Positions 11,998 through 23,900 of a stretch of 64,000 nt of DNA are shown one piece after another. A program made the translations under genes and the position numbers. Source of the stretch: Mesocentrotus franciscanus (Eukaryota; Echinodermata; Echinoidea; Camarodonta; Strongylocentrotidae); assembly GCA_037976565.1 (NCBI GenBank), contig CP137683.1, positions 1,894,637-1,958,636 on the forward strand, in the 5' to 3' direction. The number at the start of each line of letters is the position of its first letter. The stretch's first letter is position 1. A model generated the notes under the pieces. It was not told the DNA's origin. It made no database searches and saw nothing but the letters and a program-made list of their open reading frames with translations.

Positions 11998-14900
11998 TGC
12001 CTCCAGAAGGGTACAGATTTCTTATTTTCAAATGTTGGCAGGTATAAACAATATGAAGATATGAACCATCTCTTCATTTTACATATTTTTTATTTACCAT
12101 TTAGGATCGTGAACATGAGTTGGCATTGCAGAGACACACAGAAGAACAGCAGAGGATAGTTAAAGAGAAAGAAGCTGAGATGATGATGGCTATCGAGGAA
12201 AGAGAACTTCAGAAGATGGCTGCCGTCAGCGCACAAGATAACCAGAAAGATGAGCTTCAGAGAATTATTGATTCTATGAAATCTGTAAGTAATGCAATGG
12301 GAAAATAATATTACGATACTGTATTAATTCGAAATACACTAAAAGCTGTACAGCGGAAGCTGTATTTAAAAAATGCTGAAAGGAGATGAAGAAAAGTTGT
12401 CTTTATAGCCAGGTGGTTTTGATTTTCAGGTTCCTTTAGTTATGCCCTACATGTATACTAAATTTTCAAGGATCGTGTGTACCTGTATGTACTGTAGTTC
12501 ATACACTGCTGCATCGCAGAAAGACATGTGTTTTGTATATCGCAGTGCAGTGAAATGTTCCATTAAATCAAATCTCATCCCCACTCTACTATAACATCTA
12601 GATGGTCTTGTAAGCATGAGTAATCTGTTTACTTTGCTACTTTTTATCCCTGCATTAATGCTTATCAGAAAAACTAGGTAATGAGAATAATTATCCTAAT
12701 AAAATAAGCTTGATGACCTCAATTAAAATCCACAGTAATTGAGTGGAAATCCTCATTTGTTGGATCCATACCTTAGTTCATAATTCACAAGATTATCCTC
12801 TGGCGCTGTCATCTAATTAGGACACTCTGAAAGACTATTAGGAACCTCTGAAGGGCTCGTGAATGTGAGGTCAGCATGCTAGTTTGTTCAATGACCCAGG
12901 GAGAGGAAATACTGCTTTTGAAAAATTGGAGAGCATATTGAACAAGGAATATTGATGCATGTGTATTAATGTCCAGCAGCCAAGGTAGGGTAAGTAACAT
13001 TTGTGACATTGACTGTCTAGAACACTTCAAGTCATGCCTGAAAGCTTACACATATTTCAGCAAATGTGCAAATACTACCATCATGGGAGGAGCCCTTGAA
13101 TGCTTTTTTAACAGAAATATTGTGCCATAAAATGTATCACCACCATCAGATATAGCATGCCATATGTGTTGATGGGATGTACTTGAGTACATAGACTTGT
13201 ACTTGTAGGTAATATTGATTAATTTGAATCAATACAATATTTTCTTCTACGAGTACTTGCTCATTTTCTTGTACAGTACATGTATCTGGATAAATGCTGC
13301 ATGTAAGTTGCCTTCATTTGAGACACGTTTTAACGCAGGGAGCCAGGGAACATCACAAACCTCACTCTCAGATGACGATGCCTTTTGCTCTTCAGTTAAT
13401 TGTTTCTCGTTTCCAGTAGAAGTTAAGGCAGGACTCTACATTGCAGCATCTAGAGAAGAAATACAATGCAGAGGCTAACTATTTAAAGTAATGTATTAGA
13501 TCCTGGTTGCTGAATGTGCCTTTCACTCCTGTGGGTATTGAGGTCTTTCCTAATTCACAAGAGAAGTTGGAGCAGGATTCCAACTTGCAGAACTTGTAGA
13601 ACCAGGACTTGCTGCACGTGACAGAGAAGAACAAGACTGACATAAACTGATTTACATGAACATATCCCTGTTCACTGAATGTACATTTTACTCTTTAGGA
13701 TTTCCTTGTCTTTTCTTACCCACGGGAGCAGGCTTCTGCCATGTAGCGCTGGAAGGAGAATTACAAGGCAGACGCTAACTCCATTGTACAATGTAATTGA
13801 GTAGATCCCTGCTTACTGAATATACCTTTTCTCTTATCTTGTCTTCTCATGTCCACAGGAGAAGTTAGAGCAGGATTCTGAATTACACCAGTTACAGGAG
13901 AAATACAAGGTGGACACAAAGGAGCTCAGAGATAAGATTGAAGATATCGTCACCAGGAGCAAGGCAGTCATCGCCAAGCTCAGGGCACAGCAGAGCGAGG
14001 GTACTCAAGATCTTAACCAGAAACACGAGGAAGAGATGGCCAACAAAATACAGGAGCTTACACAGGTACTGAACACACTATTTTATAGTTTTTGTGTCTA
14101 AAACCATTTGCTCAAGATAAGTTTATTGTCAATTTCCTTTTGGTTTTTTTACCTCCAAGACATTTCATTGACACGTGGTGTACAGGTTATGGTAAACCAC
14201 TAGAGAATACTGCTGTGGCAAAATAAATGACATAAGTGTAGTTACATTTGTGCATTTAATCACACACACAGATAGGTAAATACACATGTTGGATCTTTTC
14301 TTGGGCACAGTTCCTTTTTTACCACCCCAAATTGCCATTCACTTATGATTTTTCTTTTGCTGCCACAGCTTTTTAAGGCTGATTCCTGTATCATTTGTGA
14401 ATGAGGCTTACATTGAATATTGATGATAGCCTTTCTTCTACGTGTTTGCCACAAAATCACATGGTCCAAACCAGATGAGTCCTTACATGTAGCTGTAAAA
14501 GAAGTTACTGTGAAGCAGATGTATGTTGATTGATTTTATTTTCTACCAAGGTGTCATGTGCTTCTTTGAGTTGAGCATAGGAACTATGTTTACAAAGTAG
14601 TTTTAACAAAACATAATTCTAATCTACATGTACATGTACCTGTACATACAGTGCAGATTGAAACAGAATTCTTCCTTTGAGAGCCAGAAGGGTGTTAACT
14701 CTAATTAAATGTTTATGAGTTAACACCCTTCTGGCTCTTAGCAGATGAATTGTTCTGCAGCACGTGTGCACAATGTTCTTCTGTAAGTTGACTTTTGATT
14801 TGACTGAGGTGAGATAGAGTTCAGTTCATCTCCTTCATTTCCTCTCCCTCTCCCCCTTGGGAGTGTACGAACTACGTTGAGGAATTATAGTTCTAACAAT

Positions 14901-17900
14901 TGGAGTTTGGAACAATGTAGATTCAGTCAGATTGCTCTGCTGTGGCAGATATACTGCAGGCGTTATAAACTGCATGCACAGTGTACATTGTCTATCTGAA
15001 AGCATCCATGATCTTAATAATGACAATAATAATAATTCAACGTTTTGTATGGCGCATAACACTCTGGCATAATTGCATGTCTCTATGGGCCTAATACAGA
15101 ACAGAATACAGAAGGAGTGGAAATGGTGCACTGGGTTAATAATAATTGTGAGATTTTACAAATCTCAAATCTTGATCTTGAAACCGTGAATGTGCTTTGA
15201 GTTTACTGTACTGATATGTAATGACTTTGATCATCTTTATTTCCTGCTTGTCCCCCTTAGGAGCATAGGAACTACGTCGAGGAACTGAGACAACAGCATC
15301 AGGAAGCCTTAGAAGCTGCCAATGCAGAATCAGAGAAACTCTACAAACAACAGGTATGTAGAAAGGACACTTTACTTGGTGTTCCTCAATATGCATGTAA
15401 TGTACACCTGCCATTACAAATTTGTTTAATGTAGGAAACGGAGCCATTATTACTTGAGCATCTGTCACTCAACCCCAACAGAAAACATTTCCACCAAGTT
15501 CAAGATCTTGGCCAACACTAATTCCTGTAACCCACGGCATGATTTTTTTTGTTTGTTGAAGATTCCTTATGCCTAGGTCACATTTGCTCTACTGCTAGGA
15601 TACGGCGGCCGTATGCCCCCGAAATCGAGAGATACTTGCGGCGGCCACAGAGAATCTGCGGTTGCCTCAGGGTCACCCTAGGGCATATCCCTATCTTTAC
15701 AGGCCGTACGGGTCGCCGTGGGATTATAACGCGGAGTTATAACTGTTTTCATTTCTAAGTTCGCCGTAGCCATGCCGTAGAGCGGTTCCACGGCGACCAC
15801 ACGTCGGGCGTACAGTGGCCTTGCGTTTGCCGTGCGGCTGCTCTAGGGTCTTATGAATAATAATTGACTTTTGCGGACCCCAAACAAATTGTGGTGGCCG
15901 CAGAAATTCCACGGGCATCCTAGGTCAGCCTTAAGGTGGCCCTACGGCGCCCGTATACGGTGGCCTTGCGGGCGCCTTGGCATTTGTCAAAAACCTACGG
16001 CCACCGCAGGGATGCCATAGGGCGGCCGTGCGTCATCACTTATGGCAGCCGCAGGTTTTCTCTCTCCACGAATTCAAAATACGCCGTGCGGCCACCCTAA
16101 CATGTGACCGCTACCGTGGGAATGCTGCGGCGGCCCTATAATTGCTATTGGCCGTAGATATTTTAGACCGCACGGCCGCCGCGGCAAATGTGACCCAGGC
16201 ATCAGAGTGTTTAATTTGTAATTCATTCATACAGTTATCTCAAGTATTTCTATTGTCTCTTTATTTTCAAAGACGAATGATTTGAAGCAGAACCAGGAGA
16301 AAGTTGTTCAGGAGAAAGTTGATCAACTTCAGAGTCTTGTTGGAAAAGCTCAGGCCATGAAGCAAAGGATTCAGGTATAGAACATAATTATTACAAAGAA
16401 TCACTCTAACCAAGTGCGGTTTCTGACTAGTAATGTGTACATATAGGAAACCACTGAGATGTCAAGACTAAAAAGTACACTTTTAAACTAAAAAATTTCA
16501 ATTAGTCTGATAGAAAGATGCAATCCTGCATTGGGTATACTTAACTTTACATACTTCTATTAATGCATTCATCAACACTCAACAAATGAATCCATTAGAT
16601 GTACTACAGTTTAGGTATGCAGTAAATATTGACTTCTAAGCACTACACATAATTACCCTTTTCTTGGAAGTGCATTAACATTTAAATTTCAATTAATGCA
16701 ACTGTTATTTTTCTTAATTTCAAAGAGTAAATTAATATTTGTTCCTCTTTCTTACAGGATCTCCAAGCACAGAAACAAGAGATGGAGGCGAAGGTTGAAG
16801 AACTTGATTCAAAGCTGGCACAAGAATCTGACAATTACACCAAGACACTTGAAGAGAAAGATAGATCTTTGGATAAGCTATCCCAAGACCTTGCCATAAT
16901 CAATCAAAAGAACCAGACCCTAGAAGAAGAGCTTGCTGCCAAGGGGAAAGAGATGGAGTCCAGTGGAGCAGAACTCTCTGAAAAGTTGGAAGAGGAGCGT
17001 AAAGCAAAGGAGGAGAGAATTGTAGAAATTGAGAAATTGAGGCAAGAGGTGGAGGAGATGAAGCAGAAATCTGATTCCTTTTTGCGAGAGATTGAAGCTA
17101 AGAACGCGGAACATGAGAACAAGATCAGTGAGTATGAACAGAAGCTGACATTCCAGGAGGAGAACCATGAGAAGGAGCTGAGTCGGAGGTTGGAGGCCCT
17201 GGAGGTCCAGAAGAATAGTTCCGTCAATGAGGTCTCTGCGGACCTTGGAAAGAAACTGGAGGAGGCCAACGAGTCTCTGGGTACAAAGGAAAAGGTCATT
17301 CAAGATCTGCAGCTCCGAGAGAAGGAGCTTCAGACAGCGATGGACTCTCTGAAGAATAAACTTGAAGGAGATCTCAACTCTGCCAACGAGATGATCCAAC
17401 AGGAGCGACAGAGGCATGAGGAACTGGTTGGACAGCTTAGGAGCAGTGTTCAGGAGCTTACAGAAAGCAACAAGAAGTGCTCTGAGGAAATCAAGGAGTT
17501 GGAGCGAGCAGGAGCAGAGAAGGATGCTGCCCTTGAGAAGCTGAAAGAGACTGTGGCTTCGTTGACTCAGAATGCAGAAGACTTGCAAAGACAGCTTGCA
17601 GAGAATGTTGCCAAGATTCAAGAAGAAGTTCAGAAGGGAGAAGATGCAGTTGCAAAACTTCAAGAAGAGCTTGTTGGATCAAAGGCAACACTAGAAGCCA
17701 AGGAAAAGGAAGTTGTTGAGACAAAAGCTACACTTGAAATGAATTTGAAGGAGAAAGATGATGAATTGAATTCTTCAAAGGCAAAGGCAGATGATGTCAA
17801 TGCAGAACTTGAAAATAATAGAAAATCATTAGCTGATGTAGAACTTAACCTCACAAAGACATCAGAGTCTAACATGAATCTTGAAAACAGAGTAAGAACA

Positions 17901-20900
17901 CTTGAGGAGTCCATTGCCAGAAAGGAGGAAGATCACCAAGAGATGATTTCCAAGAAGGAGAGTGACTTTGAGGAAAGGTTGCAAACAGAGAGGGAAAACC
18001 ATGAAAAAGATGTAGCCAGAAGGGTAGAGGCTTGGGAAGCCCAAACACAGAGCTCCATCGGTGAAGTGGCCCAGGAGTTGGGTAGAAAGCTTCAGGAGGC
18101 AAATGATATGATCAGTCATCTAGAAAAGGACATTGCTGATTTGAAAGAAAACGAACAGTCACTAGCATCTTCACTAGAAGAAAATCAAAGCAAGCATGCA
18201 GCATTTGTATCAGATGTGGAAAGCAAGGAAGCTGACCTCACGTCCAAGGTGGATCAGCTTCAGAGACAGCATGAAGATTCCTTGTCGCTTCTGGAAAGTA
18301 AAGAAAAGGAAATCAGTAATAACCTTGCAGCAATAAAGGAGAAGGAAGCTGAGTTCCATGAATGCAAACTTCGGGAGAATGAACTGATTGCCCTGGTTGA
18401 AAATGCAAAGTCTGAAGGACAGAGTCAGGTTGAGGTTGTGAGCAAGGAAATTGAAAACTTGCAGAAGCAGGTGTCTGAAAAAGATACCTTGTTGCTCAAG
18501 AAGTCTCAATGCCTGGAAACAGAGGTCAGTGATAAAAATAAGGAGATTCTGTCTCTACATGAACAGATAAATGCCTTGACAGAAGAGAAGGCAGGACTGG
18601 AACAGAAGATGGATGACTTGTCAAAGTTAGAGGGACCGAGAGTTCTTGAGATAGAGAGTCTTCAGGCAACGTCACTCAGGAAGGATGAAGAGATAGGGAC
18701 CCTCAAGGACGCTATACAGGACAGGATTAGACATGATGAGAAAGTTGCCACCCGAGTCCAGGAATTAAATCAGCAAAACACCATGCAAAACGATGTGTTG
18801 GAGTCCTTGCGCAAAGAGCTGAGAGAAGCAGTGGAACAGAAAGACTCAGAGCTACAACGGCTGACTGATGAGTTTACACAAAAAGAGCAGTCTTTAAAAG
18901 AAAGTCACAAAACACACATTGTTGAGTTTCAAGAGAAAGTGAAAAGTAAGCTCGCCACCTTGCGTAAAGAACAAGCAGAAAATATCCAGACAAAAAATGA
19001 AGAGATTGAAAGCATGAAGGCTGAAATGGAAAGTATGCGAACAAGCAACATGGAAGAGAAGGAAGAACTGAAAAGGAAAACAGAACAGCAGTTGACAGAA
19101 TTCGAGGAAAAGGTACAGGAAACTTCAGAGAAGAGCCAGAGGACAGAGGCTGAACTACAAGAGCATCTTGGAGCCCAACAGACCCAACATCAGGAGGAGG
19201 TGGAGAAATTAAAGAGAGACCATGAAGCCATGCTCCAGGAGAAGGAGACTTCGTTCCAGGAGCAGCTGTCGGGTCTCCTGAAGGAGAAGCATGTTGGGAT
19301 TGAGGAGGTCACCACACAAATGCAAGCAAGTCACCAGGAACAGCTAGATAGGATGAAGAATGAGATTGAGGAGAAACAAAAAGAACTAGAACGAGTCAAG
19401 GAAGAAGGTGTACTGAAGGAGAACAACCTGAAAGAACAGTCAGGTCGGAAGTTGAAGGAGCTCAAGGAACAAGCCAAAGCTAAGATTGCCAAAGTGATTG
19501 CAACTCAGAAAGAGGAAACAGAATCTGTCAGGGAAGATCTAGAAAAACAATTAGCTGCTGCATCAACAGAATTGAGCTCTGTTCAAGAACAAAGGAAGGA
19601 GGAGGTTGAAAAAATCAACGTAGAGAGGACTGAGCAATCAGATAATATTCAACAATTAGAAAAGCAATGTGCTCAATTGCAAGAACAACTTTCTAGTACA
19701 CAAGAACAGTCAAAATCTGCTGCAGAAGCACACAAAGAAGAATATCAGAAACTGAGAGAGGAGCATGAAAAGCAACTTAAAGAACTGGAAGAGTCAGTTT
19801 CAAAGCAAGTGCATATTGTGTCTGATAACAATAAGCACCATGAAGAAATCATACACAATCTTGAGAGTCAGCATTCTGCAGAGATGACCGCTAAGGATAA
19901 AGAACAGAAGAGCAGTCATGAACAACTAGAGCATCAGCATTTTGAGATGATGGAATCCATGCAGAAGCAATTTGAAGAGACTCTCCAGACTGTGAAGGCA
20001 GATAATGCTTCCCTGAAGGAACAGCTTGACAAATCTGACGAATACAGGTCACAGGCCAACGATCTGGTGGACAGTAACCTTGATCTACAGGTCAAGTTGA
20101 AGGCATCCGAAGACCAGATCCAACTGATGGAGCGAGAGCTCCAGGACTTGACGACATCCTCCAAGAAACGGTTGAATGACCTGGAAGAGGAGAAGCGGGA
20201 GGTGGGGCGGTTACTACTACTGAGAGAGGAAGCCATTGCTCAGGGAGACAGCAGGATGCAGGAGTTAGAGGAAGAGGTCAGCACCCTCCAGGAGTCGGCA
20301 CAGTCAGACACCAAGGCTAAGCTGGCTGAGCTGAAGAAGAAGGCAGAGGCCAAGTTGGTTCAATTCAAGAACCAGTTCTCCCAAGACCTGGCCAACAGGC
20401 AGAAGGATATGGAGGAAGCCATGGACATGAAGGAGGCAGACTTTGCTGAAGCTTTGAGAAGGAAGGAAAGTGAAGTAGAGGAGATGATGGCGAGGGCAGC
20501 AAGCCTAGACAGACAGATGGTTGCGATGGAGATGACCAATGAGCAGACTGTCTCAAGTCTCATGAAGGAGATTGGGGATCTAAGAGCTCAGATGCACGAG
20601 GAAAGGGCCTCAGCTGACATAATGGTATGATTGCAATTTAAAACCTTATTTTAAAATTTGTTTCAAATTTGTTGGCTACCAATTAGACCATGAATAAGTA
20701 ATGAAAATACTACAAGTAATTTCCAATGATATGATAATGAAAGTATTTACATGAATGTTTTCCACATCTTCATCAGGAGGTGAATATGCCACTTTTTCAT
20801 AAACTTAATGTCAAAAAGAGAAATCATTTTGCCAATTAGGAAACAACAAAAAAGGTCCTTCATTCATCACTTTAAAATACACTCAAAATACTGCTTTAAG

Positions 20901-23900
20901 TTTAGCAACTACCTGTATATGAAGACCACCTGCCTATAACTACCAATTTCCTTGCCCCCTTGAGTGGTCTTTATATACAGGTTTCACTGTAATGCTCTTT
21001 GAGGAGGTATTAACGGTTTGAATCCCCCTTCCTCACCAGGTGGTAGAAGCCAGAGAACTGGTGGAGATGGAAGTTACACAGCAGGTGGAATCTCAAGTCA
21101 CAGCTGTCAGGGAGTCACTCCAAGGAGCAGAGGTACAGCACAAGGAAGAGATTGAGAAGAGGAGCAAAGAGGTGGAGGATCTGAGGAGTAGCTGCAAGGA
21201 GCTGGAGAGGAAAATAGAAACAATGAGGTAAAGAGTGCTTCTTGTTCTGTGATGAGACCGGTCGGTAGATTTGGTGTGGATCAACATTTCTGGTTAAACA
21301 TGACACCAAAGGCTTACTGACAGCAACCATGTACATTATTTGTATGCTTTTTTAAAGATTTATATTTGTTATTTGTTTTATTTTATTAAACAAAATCAAA
21401 GAAGAATACATGTACATGTACAGTACAAAATGTTGCACATTTTCTTGATGTATCTACATTGTATCAGGTTATTTGGCACACATGCACATAAAACAAGAAA
21501 ACAAACATTGTGTAACTATTGCTAGACATTATTTCTGAAAAACTATGACTAAATATTCAGGTACAGGTAATACCTACATTATTCATACCCCTTGTAAATT
21601 TGATGTTTTCTGTGTTTTTCATACCTCAAGAGTGGAAAGGTGGACTGGTTGAATTAGGGCCTTTGTTGAATACTTTTAGATTTAAGCTTTAATATGTCAC
21701 ATTCTCAAGAAACATAAATCGGGACAAATCAATTTTTCACATACTTTAAAAGAAAATACAAAAGTTGGTAAGGGTATAAATAATTAGTTGTGAACTGTCC
21801 ATTGTGAGACTTAAAGGCATTGTTTAACAATGCCAAATCTGAGATGAATGGCCCTACCTGTTACCAGCATCTGTGATATGGTGTAATATTGAAGCCCTCA
21901 AAAAATTGCACTTCAAAATGATCATGAAGTGCCTCAAAAAAGTAAAAATCTTTGAGTGACCGGTTTTACCATACTCATTTTCCCCTATAGACTGTAGTGT
22001 TATAAAAAACGTTGGGAAAACGGTTTTTGAAATTTCAAAATTCAATCATAAATATCTTGATAATCAGATGGGCGCTCAGCTTGTAAAGGTCATGGGATTC
22101 CTGACTGACTTTAAGGTTTATAATAATCATTGCAGCATGAGCTAAATCCAGGATTTTGTTTAGAATCTGAGAGAAAGATACCTAATCCCTTTAAAGTGAC
22201 TTGGTAACATTAGTGATCTTTGTTTATTATAGTGAGGACCACAAGGCCAAAGTGACAGAGCTCACCTGATACATGAATGCAAACTGAGCAGTCTAGAAAG
22301 ATAGTGTACATTTTATTGCACAATGTACAGATATCCATGTATGCATGGTTATCATTATTGCTTCACTGTTCATGTACATGTACTTGTACTTATGATGGGT
22401 CATTATTCATGAAAAATATACATTGCTTCCAACCATTCCTATTCTGGAGGAACAATTCCTATTATTTGGCCTTCAAGCTATTGTTTTGAGCGCTAGATTC
22501 CTCTCTTTTCTTAAATATTCTGTGTAAAAAGTAAACAAAATAGATTGTATTCCTTATTTTGCCTCAAGACTGTTGAGAGATTCCTAATTTTTGCTGTGAA
22601 AGGTTGGCAGGTATGCAAATATTCATATACGACGTGAGCGTTAATTACAGTGATCTTTGATTTTTGTTGTAGTGAGGACCACAAGTCTGAAATGACAGAA
22701 CTCGCCCTGATGCAAGAGCGCAAACTAAGCACCCTGCAGAAGGAGCAGGAGGAAAAGATTACCAGGAAGGAGGAGGAGCTCAACTCCAACCTCAAGAAGA
22801 TTTTGAGAGAAATGAATATCAAGATGGCGGAGAAGGAGAAAGAGATGGATACCATGATGAGGGCAGCAGTCGGTGAGTAAAATTTATCCTGACCCCTACT
22901 GGGCCACAATTTTTATCTAATATTTGACATAAATATATTTTTAAGAGTTAAAAATTGAAATTAAAATCCTGTTCCATTTTTATAAACTGGGCATAATGTA
23001 CCTTCCATGGATATAGGCTTGATGATATTACACATGTATAGTAAACTGTTGAATGATTGTGAATTGCTTATCTTTCTGGATGAAAAACAAAACCCTTCTT
23101 TAATAGTCCATATCATTCACCACCCCCACCTCTTGAGATTGATATCAATGGCTACTATGTACATAAGAGATAGAGGACTTCAAACTTGCAAATGATTGGA
23201 GGACTTGCAATTGGTTTGGATCATTCGCAACTCTTTGTACGACGGGGGCCCTGTACTCTACTTTATCCATAATGTTCTTGACTTTTTGTGATGTGCAGAT
23301 AAAGGTCAGTCGGTTGAAGAGAGGATGGAGAAGGAGCACATGCAGATCACCCATGAGCTGCAGGTTCAGCTAGATGAACAGTCCGGAGAACTAGAGACAA
23401 TCAGTGAGAAATATGAAGAACAGCTAAGCGTAAGTTCATGAGGGTGACGATGATGATTAGAAGGAGGTGATTGTAGTAGTGGTGGTAGTGCTGCTGCTGA
23501 TTGTGGTAGTTGTTGTGATGGTGGTGGAAGTGGTGGTGATGGTGATCGTGATGATGGTGATGTCAATCGTGCTGATGATGGTGATGATTTTGAAGATGGT
23601 GAAGATGGTGATGCTGGTGATGATGGTGATGATGGTGATGATTTGGATGATGGTGATGATTTCGATGATATTGATGATTTTGATGATGGTGATGCTGGTA
23701 AAGATGGTGATGATGGTGATGATTTTAATGAAGGTGATGATTTCAATGCTGGTGATGCTGATGATGATGATGGTGTTGATGGTGATGAGTTGCAGGTTCA
23801 GCTAGATGTACAGTCCAGAGAACTAGAGACAATCTGTGAGAAAATATGAAGAACAGCTCAGGGTCAATGGTGATGAGTAGGAAGAGAATGGTAGTGGTGT

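Larger units (their letters stand above)
7644..12104. other. GOLGA4 intron
   Basis: Pyrimidine-rich tracts (8220-9100), GA repeat (9450), dispersed repeat copy (10830), GTTT repeat near 11463 and CT run at 11965. No exon recognised. Confidence 0.7.
12285..13858. other. GOLGA4 intron
   Basis: Unremarkable AT-rich sequence to 13400, then three decayed copies of the next exon. Confidence 0.75.
14066..15260. other. GOLGA4 intron
   Basis: Contains the 22-bp perfect hairpin at 14680, the exon copy at 14850 and an ATAATAATAATAATT tail at 15013. Confidence 0.75.
21228..22672. other. GOLGA4 intron
   Basis: Holds dispersed repeat copy 2 (21588) and the exon copy at 22234; the remainder is featureless AT-rich sequence. 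Confidence 0.75.

Noticed and set aside
16904..20563. Several - strand and off-frame ORFs of 60-250 codons
   Set aside because: Shadows of the giant GOLGA4 exon, whose + strand frame is 1289 codons of clear coiled coil.
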